This document shows, piece after piece, positions 1 through 10,635 of a stretch of 64,000 nt of DNA. How positions within the stretch are numbered: the stretch's first letter is position 1; each line of letters starts with the position of its first letter. The notes beneath the pieces are model-generated. The model was not told where the DNA came from, did not search any database, and worked only from the letters and a program-made list of their open reading frames with translations. Made by a program: the position numbers and the translations under genes. Origin of the DNA: Enoplolaimus lenunculus (taxonomy: Eukaryota; Nematoda; Enoplea; Enoplida; Thoracostomopsidae); NCBI GenBank assembly GCA_030248215.1, contig JASANG010002057.1, positions 62,001-126,000 on the forward strand. Direction: 5' to 3'.

Positions 1-792
1 CTAAAGAAACTACCACTAAAATTTAAACAGGTATTCATATAGAAAACGTATATATACTTTGGTTATCAAGTCTTATGCTGAACTTTATGTTGTCCAGGAC
101 CTTACGTACTCTATTCAGAAATAATTAATATTTATGGACTAAGATTTCTTGCTTTAACTCAGTTACGTGCCTACTATAATACGTAATTAGGAATACAGAC
201 TCACGCTTACTAATGATTCAGACCTATTAAACAGCAATCCTCTCTAATTTTCCTGTTGGGTAGTTATTCAAGCATTGTAGCTTTTCATCAATTAGCAGGT
301 GGTTAGATTGAGACTAAACACTGTGAACAACTGATTTTAATCAAAGCGTGCAAAAATCAATTCACATCACAATATTTAGCTATGAAACTGCATAATAAAT
401 AAATGTTTCATAGCCGACTAACACTTGAATATTGACAAATTTTGCTTTATCTCGATTTGGACCAATGTTATCCCGAGGGTAAGTTTTCCGACGACTTAAT
501 TCGACATTTTGGACTTTTATGCAAAGGTATATGATTACACGCTATGTATATCTTGTTAAGGTCAGGGGCTTATACAAAGGGAGAGATAGAACGGATATAT
601 TTCCTTCATAAATTTCTGGACAGACAACAAAAAAACCACTTTCAACAAGCCTTAAGCTTGAGCATCATAGAGGTCTCAAAATTTTTATTTTGCATAAGGC
701 TATACCGCTCCAAACTGAAATTCTGTCTACGCACCTGGTTGAGGCTTAAGCTTTAGCACAGCCAACAGTGTGCCAAATGAATCAAAGTCATT
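1..792. other. 3' flank of Troponin I; no gene seen
   Basis: AT-rich sequence downstream of the minus-strand Troponin I gene. The only open frame (plus strand 544-756) is short and has no recognisable motif. No RNA gene or repeat was recognised. A gene further left would lie outside the window. Confidence 0.5.
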
Positions 793-798
793 TTTATT
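793..798 (-). terminator. Polyadenylation signal AATAAA of Troponin I
   Basis: A canonical AATAAA on the minus strand lies 36 bases after the TAA stop of the last Troponin I exon, implying a very short 3' UTR, which is common in nematodes. The cleavage site itself cannot be seen. Confidence 0.6.
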
Positions 799-833
799 CC
801 CACCCAGGGATAACAATGGCCATTGTGTGTGTT

Positions 834-3800
834 TTATTCAGCGGCTGCAGCCCCTTCACTTGATGCAGCAGCATGTCCACCATCTTTGCTCCAATCTTGT
901 TTCTGAAACAAAAACAAACCTGAATTAGCTTTTCATCTTTACGTCTTGTTGCTAGCTAGTAAATACATTTTCACCTCATTTCGGACTAATGTTGCTCTGA
1001 GCGGCATCCTGTTTGCCCGCGGGACAGCAATAGGCATGGAGTGCCAAGATAAGCACTCCTGCAGCTATATTCTTGCTGGGACAGCGAAAAGCGTTGAGCT
1101 TATGTTTTTGCTAAAGCGGTTGGGAGACTTTTGAGCACAAGTTATTGTTGGTCAGTCGGGACAGCCAGAGCAGCTTCGAAACTATGCTTTTGATAGGTCG
1201 GCTGGGACTGTTTCACGCCTATGGTTTCGCTGGTCGGTCGCCACAGCTGATCCGGAACAGTTTTGGATTTAGGTTTTTACTGGTTAGTTGGGACTGTTTC
1301 GAGCCTATGTTTTCGCTGGATTGTCGGGACAGCTTCGAGTTTATGCTTCGCTGGGTCAGAAGGCGACAGCTTGTACAGCTTTGGGAAGAGGCCTACACGT
1401 GCGCATAAACCTAAGCTTGAGCTTCAAACTAGGCTACAGCCTAGGCATAAGTATACGCTAAACTACATGTCTACCTAAATCCAAACCTGCGCCTAAGCTT
1501 AAGCCTAAATGCTAACCCAAGCGTAAGTCGAAAGCCTAACTTAAGCGTATGCTTAAGCATAAAGATAAGCCTTGTATAACCACAAGCTTAAACTGAGTGT
1601 AAGTGTAAACATAAGCATGAGACTAAAGTTTAAGCCTAAGTGTAAGCCTAAGTCCTAAGCTTAAATTCTTAACCTAAACCTAAATCATAGTTCAAAATCT
1701 TGGCCTAAACCTAAGCGTAAACGTAGTCTTAGGCCTACTCATAAGCCTAAGCCCAAGCCTAAGCGTGAAGCTTAAACCTAAGTCTAAGCCCAAGCCTAAG
1801 CCCAAGCCCAAACCTAGGCTCGAAGCTAAGTATCCCGGCTGTCCTGACCGGCACAGCGAAAACATAAATTTGAAGCTGTCCCGACCGGCCTAGGGAAAAA
1901 CTCTAAGTAGTCCCGACTCTTTCCGACCAACACAGCAAAATCATGGAGTTGAACCTAATGCGACCGACCTAGCTGTGGCACAGGCTCGAAGCTGTGAGAC
2001 CGTGTCAGCAAAAGCATAGGGGCACGGGCTGGAGTGTACCGTTGCACTGCTGGCTATTGCTGTCCCGCGGGTAACCGAGATGTCAGGTTAAGATAGGCCT
2101 CAAGAAAAATGATGTAGCTGCGGTTGAACTTTTTAGTATCTTATAACATTTTACCTGCTAGTAGAAGTCAGAGACGCAGGTGCAGTAACTAAACCTAAAA
2201 CCGAGAACCCATCAAAGTTTCAGATTTAGGCCGGTCAGATAAAGAATCCGATGTGTTTAAGACAATCAAGAGTCAGAAGGCAGGAAAGTATCTTTAAAAT
2301 ATCTCGCAAGCGAAGCGAGCGACGAGTCAGAGCAATATTTTTGCATTAAATAATTTAAACTTCAACACAGACCTGTTAATTTTCGGTGGGTCCAGGAGCC
2401 TCAGCCACACCACCATATTTTTGTAGTGGTGTCGACTGACAACCCAGACACCCCAGCTTCCGTTTGCCCAGTAGAAGCAATGCTTCTTGAACAGATCGAA
2501 ATATGCAAATGAATTAGTGTTTGCAATTGCTGTTCGTTGCTGCGTTGCTATGTATTGTTTGCGGCTGCAAAACAGTCCAAGGTTTCAATGCATGAGATTT
2601 TAAGCGCATGTAACAAGAAGTGGGTGGTGGCTAAAAAATTTTCTGTGCAGAAAAATCACGAGATGAATTTGAAGAATCCTTATTTGGATTCAACTCTGAT
2701 CACCGCTGCATGTACATTGAAAAAAATCACAAACCTCTTTAGTTTTCATCAAACCAGAAATGTCGAACGCGTCTTTTTTGACATTTTTCAAATGTGACCG
2801 GAAATCAATTTTGTCTTCGTTTTGTTGTTGAAGTTTCTTGAATCTAAAACAGCGTAATAAAAGTGTTTTACCGATAAAGTTTTTTGAATGAAATTCAAGA
2901 TAAATTTTTTTGAATGAAATTCAAATGTTCAATTTAAATACCATTATTGTTTTTTTACATATATGTTACCCAGAAATGCAGAAAAAGTGCCCCTCAATGA
3001 ACCTAAATGAGTGGGAGTGCACCACATGTTGGCCTTGGTGCATCAAACGGGAAATCGTAGCCTGCACGAGGAGCTTCAGGATCTGCGCGAGGGACCTTTG
3101 TCAGGCTTCCAAGTCTTAAAAACAGTCAGAAACTGAAATGTGGTAACATATCTTACTTATTGTCGTATTTGCTGACTTTCTTCAAAGTCGGCTTCACACT
3201 AAAACAGTACAAATCTTTCAGTTTATATCTATTTGTTATCTATACAAAGGACACAGGCACACGAGAACACGGGTGTTTGGGATGTTCTTCGACACTCCAA
3301 GAAAAATATAGTGGTTTTGTCTGCAGAAGATAGGATTTGTTATCGAATTTGATGGTACTGCTGAACCCTAGTTTGACACATATAGAAAAAAATCGTTCTT
3401 GTGTTCCTGCTAAGTCCGTATTCTCATATGTTTGTCCTACCTGTCACCAGTTTGTAATTGGTCTTGAAACTTTCGAATCAGTAGAATGGCGAAGTTCAAA
3501 ATTTAGCGCAGTTTTTGAATTCAATCTCCTCTATTTCTGCACACGTTTTGAGATATGCAACTGTAGTAGTTCGCTTGCTTGGAAACATGTTATGGCTCTT
3601 GTTATTTGCTAGGTATAGCTGCTGAGCAAGGTTGGCTATACAGCTACCAAACGTAGACAGGTGAAGTAAATGGTTACCTGATTATTGAAACCTGTTGAAA
3701 TTCTCGCTGCTATTGTGATATACATGTTATCCGTGTTGGAATTTCAATATTTAAATTAAGACAAATTCGCTGTGTAACCCTGAACTGTTAAGAGAAGAAG

Positions 3801-6800
3801 GGTGCATAAAATGTGTATTACCAAGAGTGTGTGATATTTAACAAGAGCGTGCGTTGCGTAGACAAGCTTGTATCCAGTGCACGTTGCGTCTTTGGCCTAC
3901 TCACCTTATTTAGGGGGTACAGGTGAACGATTGTCTTCACTTTGCGTGCTAAAGATTTTAGATTGTTGTTATGATGATACGTACTTATAAACGCTATCTA
4001 TATTGCATGCTTTCGATAATATCGACCCCCTTAAATAAGGAGGGCAGGGCAAAAACACAACAAGAGCTGGTACATCTTGTGTACCACGTAAAATGAAGCA
4101 GTTGCACACTCTTGTGCAAGAATGGTGATCATCCGATTGAAGGATATACTATAATCTATAGTACATTATATAATCTATAGTAAATTAAATTAAAGCACAA
4201 GTACATGCAACGGTTGTTACTCAATCGCCCTACAATTCAGAACTTTATGCCTAACATTGTGCAAATGTTACTGTTTGCTTTTACAACTTAATTATTGGGC
4301 CAATCATTTCACATTGCCGGTAACTTATCATACAAGCCGTTTTTTCATCTATTTTTTCCGGTGCCCAATCTTGACCTACAAGCATAGTACAAGCAACTTA
4401 TCCTACAAGCCGGTTTTTCTGTGGTTTTTCATGTGCTCAACCTTGACAAGCATGAATGGTTAATGTTATCCCATATATGTATATTCACTTACAATTTGCC
4501 ACGCAAGTCGTTAACTGCAATTGTCAATTCATTAATCTGTAATTAATATATACAAAAGGTTTGTAGAAAAATGGCTATATATTTTTCCACAAAAAATGTA
4601 TACAAGGTTGAGGTTGCATGCATATTTTACGCCCGGTCTGATTGAAGAAGAGAAAAGCTGTATGTATTTCTGCTATAAGCATCATAAATAGTGACACGGC
4701 ATCTTTTCAATCAGAAAACTGCTCATTTTCAATATATTTTTTTACACTTTACTGTAGTGACCCGAATAAGAGGGGGGACGGATATTTATTTGGCCTCTCC
4801 AGAGGGTACTCCCCCTTGTTATTTGGTTACGGACTGTTATTTATTTTGAACAAGCCCTGCGCCACCCATCCTTACTGATGTATCCGGTATTGAAACTATC
4901 CGTTGAATTAAACGGTTTTTATCTTGCAAAAGCTTGAGCGATAATGCAAGGTTATACTTAGGAATGTATATAATACTTCCAAAAATTAAGTAAGCTTTAA
5001 AGTTTAAACTCAACTTATTTGGTCCTGGAGTCATTTATGCGCTACATTTAGTAATAATTAACATTTATAGACTCTAATTAGGCTTTCGGGACTCTATCCG
5101 CTTACGGACTCTTGTTAGGGATACGGACTCCTATTGATTGGGACTCAAAATGGGGACCCCCTCTTATTAGCCCCCTCTTATTCGGTTCAATACAGTAAGC
5201 GAGGCAAACATCTCCAAACCAATCAGGAAGTGGTACAACGCTTTTGAGACCTTGTAGCGCTCCATGCTCGTAAATTCAAAGTGTGGCGAAGTGACACATT
5301 CTATGAGATTATACATTCGTGGTATTGCTTAAACTGCTGTTGTGCCACTGAAATATTAAAACACTAGCCGCCCGTGCTATGAAAAGTAAGTTTTTTTATA
5401 ACTGACTTTTTCTACTTATTTTTCCTATAACTAACAATTGTGAACGTTTTCTATGATTTTAAGTGTTGGTATGGTATACCTCAAAATCTTTCTGACGAAC
5501 ATCATAGTCCAAATCGTACTTGGTCTTCTCGATTTCAATGATGCGTTGCTGAAATTCGCGAATTAACTTCTCCAAATCACCTGTAACATAAATGTCGACG
5601 TACATTATTTTTGAATTTTCTAATTTGGTTTTATTAAACTTTTTTTGTTTATTGATATAATGCACAAATTTGAAAGTTTTTGGTCAGACGGCCACTTGTC
5701 AAAAAACGAGTAGTTCGTTAGGCACTAATTTAAACTAATTGACTCATTTTAGACAAACTTTTGCTTTTTGACAACTGAAATGAAATCAAAAGGACAGAAT
5801 GGCTTCTACTACTTCATATTATACATAGTAGAGTTGCACAAATCTACGCATTGAGTCTCATGAAGGTTGTACTCGCCGTGCGTGATGTCAGAAAATGTTT
5901 TCATCAAATGTGTTGCGCTGTGCACAGTGCAACATTATGTTTGAATCTTGAAAGACAGAGACAGACCTTGACTGTTGATTGCATCAACATTTGGCAAAGG
6001 AATAATCCGTTCTTGCAAAATGCGTTGTCGTTCACGTTCGAGTTCAAGTTGCCGTTGTTTTAAATCTTCAGCTGCTTTTTGCATCAACAATTTCTGTCAA
6101 TGTGCCAAATAAATCGGTTTGGAATGTGCAAGTGGAGTTGAGTGGAACATGTTGAACAAGCTACTGCAGTTCACAAGTTTGGCCAATGTAAAAAGAACAG
6201 AGGCAAAACAGTATTATTAGCATATTCCTAAGCGTAAGCCAAAGCCTAAGCCTAAACCTAAGCGTAAAAATGAGCATATTTCTAAGCCTAAGTGTAAGCC
6301 TAAGCCTAAGCCAAGCAAAAAAATTAGTCTAAAGCTTAAGCGTACTCTATCTATTCTAGACCCATAGAAAAACTATCCGCCCCTGATCTTTACATGGGCC
6401 ACAACTTTTAAAATGTTTTTACTCTACCCGCCTGCTTAAAAATTGCATATAATTCCCAGCCAAGCAGCTGCACCCCATGCATATGTGTGACGGTGGACGG
6501 CACTTTTGCATATAACAAAAAAGTGTCCACAGTTTAAATTCGTAATTGAAGACTCGTTTAAATATTTAGTCCAAGCTATAGTTTTGATTTTCATCATAAT
6601 TCCAAAAGATTTATAATTGAACAAAATAGTTTCGTATAATATTATTTTCCTTTACGTTGGGAATGAATAAAAACGCAATTATCACATTTATAAAACGTAC
6701 TCTAGACTGATTCTTTTTGGTGTAAATTGGTTAGCACTTGACAGTGTTTTCAGCTATTTTCGTTCTTACACGGTTAATCTGAATACCTTAAGCTTTTTCT

Positions 6801-8661
6801 TCCGCTCCGGGGTCAAGAAGCCTTTCTTGGCTTTTTTGGCTTTTCCAGCTTCCTGCAGCCGTGCACGGACTTCCGCCTTTTTACGCTCTCGCTCCGCTGC
6901 TTTCTTTTTGGCTTCCTAAAATTAAGTTTCATAAGCGTATATTACCGCATCCCTAATACGTCTGCAATGCCTCGTCTTCTGAACAATTATAAACATCAAC
7001 CAAATGCTACTTAACCATTGTTTAAGCTTGGAATGCTACATTTTACCCGTTGCTGACGTTGACACAGGAAATTGAGGCACGAAATACATATCAGGTGAAG
7101 ATACTCACATTTGAACGTTCACTTTATATGTGTTAGAAGCACGGGTCCATGTAAATTATAGGGGCATGCACACTCGAAGCCAGGACGACTGACAGACTTA
7201 AGACTGTGTAGCTTAGGATTAGGCTGTTTAAGTTTTATAGTTACTGTAGTGACCCGAATAAGAAAGGGGGGACTGATATTTATTTGAGGGTACCCCCCTT
7301 GTTATTCGGTTACGGACTGTTATTTATTTTTAACCCACGCTCCGCCGCCCTTCGTTATTGATATATCCGGCACTGCAATTATCCGTTGAATCAAACGTTT
7401 ATTTGTCGTGTCAATAGCTTGAGTGATAATACAAGTATATGCTTCGGAATGCACTTTCAAAATTTAAGTACGCTTTAAAGTTTCGAGCTCAAATTGTTTG
7501 TTCCTCGAGTCATTTATGCGCTACAATTAGGGTTAATTGACATTATGGACTCTAATTAGGGTTTAGGGACTCTATCCGCTTACGGACTCTTATTAGGGAT
7601 ACAGATTCCTATTGATTCGGACCCAAAATGGGGACCCCTCTCTTATTACCCTACCCCTCTAATTCGGGTCAATACAGTAAGCCATAGCTTAGTACGCAGG
7701 ACACATGGGCATGGATAACGTGCGTCGAAACAAGTGTCAAACAGGGACGTAGCGAGAATTTCATTTCGGGAGGATATAAATTTCTCGAAAAAATTGCCCC
7801 GAGTGAAAATAGTGGGCGACGAAATCGGCGACATTTAAGATCGTGTTTTCTTGCATTTGCAGAAATTTCAGGAGGGGATATATTCCCTTATTCTCTTCCT
7901 TGTATGCGCTTCTGGTCTCAAACAAAATAATGTGTTTACTTCATCTGGATCATCGTCTCCTTGTGGTCCGCCATACCGTTCCCAGTCGTCAACGTCAACA
8001 TATTCGACAATTTGGTGATCACTGAAATATTACCGACCGAGTGTTAGCACCAGAAATTAGCAATAGTGCCGACATTAGCATTTTTAACCTGATGAAAAAT
8101 TTTGCTAACATAGAATTCTTTTCGCCAGTGTACAGAACAGGGCTGTAACAGTAGTAGTAATTATATATTCCTAAGCTTTAAGCTAAGCCTATGGCTAAGT
8201 GTAAGAATGAACTTACACCTAAGCATAAGCCTAAACAAAGAGCAATGCTATAATATATGGTGCTTTAACCCTTTCTCACATGAATATTTTCTATTTTCCC
8301 TGAGACATATTTTTATGCTTGAATTCGTACTTTAGCGACTGGAGTGGGAGGCGTATACCATCACCACTCAGCTATATAGGAGCTTGAAGCTCGAGCCCGA
8401 GGGGGCTTTCACGTCTTGTGGTGATTTAGTACTATGTATACGTGTTGTAATTGTTCAACGCGGTGCGATATATATTATTTAACGTATATACACTGCGCTG
8501 AGTTGCGTATAGGCAACTCAATATGAGAAGGGGTTATAGATAGTAAACTGAAAATTTTTCGCTTAAAGGATATACATGATACGATTTCTAGTCTTTTGTG
8601 TGTGATAGTTTTGACTTTTAACAACTTACCATTGCAAAAATTCTGCTAAATAGTCATCCAT
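834..8661 (-). CDS. tni: Troponin I (complete, 9 coding exons, 244 aa)
   Basis: Inhibitory subunit of the troponin complex on muscle thin filaments; it binds actin-tropomyosin, troponin C and troponin T and blocks contraction without calcium. Minus-strand coding exons in order: 8630-8661, 7940-8021, 6787-6915, 5967-6093, 5480-5580, 4493-4536, 3157-3198, 2735-2843, 834-902. All junctions are GT-AG, phases agree, and the total is 735 nt. Residues 1-38 are an acidic extension. Residues about 39-123 hold the Ala/Lys-rich helix with [14 protein letters not shown]. About 124-157 is the troponin T-binding coiled coil ([17 protein letters not shown]). About 158-186 is the inhibitory region ([17 protein letters not shown]). 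The tail has [12 protein letters not shown] and KQDWSKDGG. The ATG at 8661 opens the first exon of the only phase-compatible chain. Introns carry several MITEs and a foldback element. The extent of alternative splicing is unknown. Confidence 0.93.
965..2095. repeat. Foldback element with tandem-repeat arms, in last Troponin I intron
   Basis: The left arm (about 965-1385) and right arm (about 1835-2095) are inverted copies. CCCGCGGGACAGCAATAG at about 1016-1034 reappears reversed at about 2062-2080. Each arm holds several diverged copies of a roughly 50-bp unit containing GGGACAGC, TTCGAGCCTATG and TTTCGCTG. The centre (about 1388-1830) is a degenerate CCTAAG-type array, annotated separately. 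No transposase ORF was seen and no clear target duplication was found. Confidence 0.65.
1388..1830. repeat. Degenerate telomere-like (GCCTAA/TTAGGC)n array
   Basis: About 440 bases are dominated by imperfect hexamers such as AAGCCTAAGCCCAAGCCTAA, the reverse complement of the nematode telomere repeat TTAGGC. The array is much diverged (frequent CTTAAG, GTAAGC and CCCAAG variants). It sits exactly between the inverted arms of the surrounding foldback, so it looks like an internal part of that element and not a healed chromosome end. Confidence 0.7.
2376..2435 (-). CDS. Possible alternative last exon of Troponin I
   Basis: On the minus strand, after a TGTCAG acceptor, an open frame of 19 codons ([19 protein letters not shown]) ends in TAA. 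It starts in phase 0, the phase left by the exon at 2735-2843, so it could replace the exon at 834-902. Its Gly-Gly and Ala-rich composition loosely resembles the annotated C-terminus ([12 protein letters not shown]). No AATAAA follows closely. It may be chance. Confidence 0.25.
   Translation of the reverse strand, partial: STPLQKYGGVAEAPGPTEN
3822..4140. mobile_element. Non-autonomous TIR element, family with GGCCTACCCCCC core (copy 1)
   Basis: Starts near CAAGAGTGTGTGATATTTAA and ends near GCACACTCTTG...GATCATCC. Inside are TTTGGCCTACTCACCTTATT and CGACCCCCTTAAATAAGGAG. The same order of blocks occurs at 51149-51462 and 51524-51862. This copy is the most diverged of the three. It lies in a Troponin I intron. 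Confidence 0.55.
4752..5195 (+). mobile_element. MITE with TA target duplication (copy 1)
   Basis: 444-bp element flanked by TA on both sides. The ends are inverted: CTGTAGTGACCCGAATAAGA at the left and the reverse complement of CTGTATTGAACCGAATAAGA at the right. The interior has a repeated 'ggactc...ttagg' motif and no transposase frame. TA duplication points to a Tc1/mariner-like mobiliser (inference). Two relatives are at 7244-7677 and 31013-31419. Confidence 0.8.
6196..6362. repeat. Dispersed repeat with internal telomere-like hexamers
   Basis: Contains CAGTATTATTAGCATATTCC, then AAGCGTAAGCCAAAGCCTAA and similar hexamers, then AAAAAATTAGTCTAAAGCTT and TACTCTA. The same flanks surround hexamers at about 8142-8240, 10400-10490, 28135-28230, 34025-34110 and 50650-50730, so this is a dispersed repeat family. 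It lies in the Troponin I intron between exons 3 and 4. Confidence 0.6.
7244..7677 (+). mobile_element. MITE with TA target duplication (copy 2)
   Basis: 434-bp relative of the element at 4752-5195, same orientation, flanked by TA. It keeps the CTGTAGTGACCCGAATAAGA start and the inverted end AATTCGGGTCAATACAG. No coding capacity. It lies in Troponin I intron 2. Confidence 0.8.
8142..8240. repeat. Dispersed repeat with telomere-like hexamers
   Basis: GTAACAGTAGTAGTAATTAT leads into TTCCTAAGC, CTAAGCC and CCTAAGCATAAGCC hexamers. Flanks match the family seen at 6196-6362 and 34025-34110. Confidence 0.5.
8265..8537. mobile_element. TTAA-flanked piggyBac-like MITE (copy A)
   Basis: Begins TTAACCCTTTCTCACATGA and ends TATGAGAAGGGGTTAT, an inverted match with the right TTAA mutated to TTAT. 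The subterminal GCGCTGAGTTGC...GCAACTCA block is shared with 40590-40856 and 47431 onward. TTAA flanks are the hallmark of piggyBac insertion; no transposase is encoded. Confidence 0.6.
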
Positions 8662-9782
8662 TTTGATACTTATCTGAATTAGATAAGTCTGAAAGATAAT
8701 TAAAACTTAATGAAGGGTAGTTGGAGCATTAAGTAGCACAGCGCCGTGGCTAAGTGTTTTGAGGCCCTAAAACTAGAAAAATGGGACCCCTAAGAATATT
8801 AGAATTTTTTCTCCTTTAGACGTTTTAATTTTTTGCTGGCGGAGTATGTAATTAGACATGGCCAAATTGTGCGACAGTTAAGCATGATTTGAAAAAACAT
8901 TGCGAACGAAACAAGCGAAAAGCCGGGCAACATTGTCTTCATTTCAGTACAAATCTTCAGTTGCGAGTCTATCTGGATGCATTTTTGTATACATTAAATA
9001 CTTCTAGCCAGCTGAAGTCACTTCAGTGTGAGCTTGGAGCTAAACACAATTTTTACCCTTCACGTGCAACTTGCATGTGCAAGTTTGGTCACAAAGCCGC
9101 TTTGAATTTCTTGCAGCTGCAAATTCAGTGGATTTCGTGTTATTTACTATATTCTCATATATGAACGCAGTTGCAAACCGCTTGCATTTTTTTGCACCAT
9201 TAGTTTGATTGGTCAATCGGAATGGTCTTTTGAAAATACTTGCAGTTGCAAGTATTTCGTGCAAGTTGCAGCTGCGAGTTCTCGCTGCAAAAATTTGCAC
9301 GTAATGGGGCTTTACAACAAAAAAAGTTCGTTAAGCTATTAAAATATATTGATCTGTGCCATATTCCCAAATGCGTTATAGCACCTATTAACAGTCAGCC
9401 ATAGGTTTTTCGACTGACGAATTCTTGCAATTGTGAAATTCAAAATTGGTACCGAAGTAGGACCAGTCAAATACAAAAAAAATGTGCTGCATTTCGAACA
9501 TCGCTCTGTACTTGGCGGAAAACTACGAGATTTAGCACAAAATGAAGATGACAGGCGCTGCACTGGAGAATACGAGAAAATATCCCATTAAATTGTATAT
9601 TTTTGAAAACAATCTCATACATTAAAATCGCAGCTAAAAACATTCATATTGTTGTATTGTGCACAAATATCAAAACAAAAAATGCTGAAACTGAAAAAAT
9701 CACAGAAAACGTTAAACAACGCAATATAGGTACAACGCTTTGAAATAAAGAAACCTCGAGTGTCAAAAGTTTTGCCAGAAAC
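8662..9782. other. Upstream region of Troponin I; no gene seen
   Basis: Region 5' of the Troponin I start. It should hold its promoter and any untranslated exon, but no motif can be assigned. About 9040-9310 is rich in palindromic TTGCAGCTGCAA/CTTGCAGTTGCAAG motifs and resembles a degraded TIR element. Confidence 0.4.
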
Positions 9783-9788
9783 TTTATT
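9783..9788 (-). terminator. AATAAA overlapping the stop of the 9787-10011 ORF
   Basis: The minus strand reads GGTTAATAAAG: the TAA stop and the AATAAA signal overlap. This supports the adjacent open frame being a genuine terminal exon, though AATAAA is also common by chance in AT-rich DNA. Confidence 0.4.
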
Positions 9789-10011
9789 AACCGAATATGT
9801 GCGGGCAAAGTTCACACAATGTCATATACCAGGTAAAACTGCATTCTACAAGCTCTACTGTTTGACGCAGTTTGCCATACGTTGACGTGTAGTGCAGGCA
9901 CAAAGGAGAAGAAACATTGCAAATATCTTTGCCAGAGTTCAAAGGCACCGGATTCGTAACCTCAATACGCAAACTATTCAATTTGTGTATTATGCTATAA
10001 ATATCCGGCAA
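9787..10011 (-). CDS. Candidate last exon of an unidentified minus-strand gene
   Basis: A 74-codon frame opens right after a TATAG acceptor and runs to TAA with an overlapping polyadenylation signal. The protein is not low-complexity: LPDIYSIIHKLNSLRIEVTN near the start, an LCLHYTSTYGKLRQTVELVE core, and LCELCPHIFG at the end. I do not recognise the family. It starts in phase 0 relative to the acceptor. The ORF-like exon at 14507-14649 on the same strand ends in phase 2, so at least one unseen exon would be needed to join them. It could also be a decayed exon. Confidence 0.4.
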   Translation of the reverse strand: MPDIYSIIHKLNSLRIEVTNPVPLNSGKDICNVSSPLCLHYTSTYGKLRQTVELVECSFTWYMTLCELCPHIFG

Positions 10012-10083
10012 CTATAAAAGGCCAAAATTATTGAGTGCAAACTTTATTTCAAAGGTAAAAAGTTTTGCTTCTATACATTATTA

Positions 10084-10103
10084 TTGTTGTTGTTGTTGTT
10101 GTT
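10084..10103. repeat. (TTG)n microsatellite
   Basis: About seven TTG units in non-coding sequence just upstream of the candidate exon at 9787-10011. Confidence 0.7.
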
Positions 10104-10379
10104 TCAGAGATATCTGTAGAGGTCTACGTATTTGAAATAACCCCTTCATGTAATATCGAGATGAAACAAAAATTACTCGGTGGTGTACGATTACAGACTA
10201 CAGTTTAGTTACGAATGCCCTTTTGTCTTGGAACAAATATATAATCAACGCAGTAAAACATTGCGCTTTTACTTTTTAAATTTAGAGTCAACATACGCCA
10301 AAGTTAAACACTTCACGCTTTTAGCATTAATTTGTACGAATTCAAATTAATCTATTTTTTAAGTTCCGGCCCACGACAA

Positions 10380-10500
10380 GATAAAGGGCGGAACGTTTTT
10401 GTGTGTGAGTGCAATAGAGTAAACTTAAGGTTTAAACTATTTTTTCTTTGGCTTAGGCTTAGGCTTAGGAATTTGGTTACAATACTGTTCTTCCCATGTT
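10380..10500. repeat. Dispersed repeat with TTAGGC hexamers
   Basis: GCAATAGAGTAAACTTAAGG is followed by three near-perfect hexamers (GGCTTAGGCTTAGGCTTAGG) and then ATACTGTTC. Layout matches 34025-34110 and 50650-50730. It lies between Troponin I and TMEM186. Confidence 0.6.
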
Positions 10501-10635
10501 CTTTACATTGGCCCAAGTTTCAAACCAAATACGGGATGGTTCTGGGAGAAAACGATACTATCACCGCACACTTTAGTTGCACGACGCTCGAGCTTGAGGT
10601 CACAAACAGCAGGGCGCAACTGGAAGTGAAAAATG

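Noticed and set aside
1388-1830. True chromosome end or telomere
   Set aside because: The hexamers are heavily diverged, internal to a gene intron and bounded by inverted arms.
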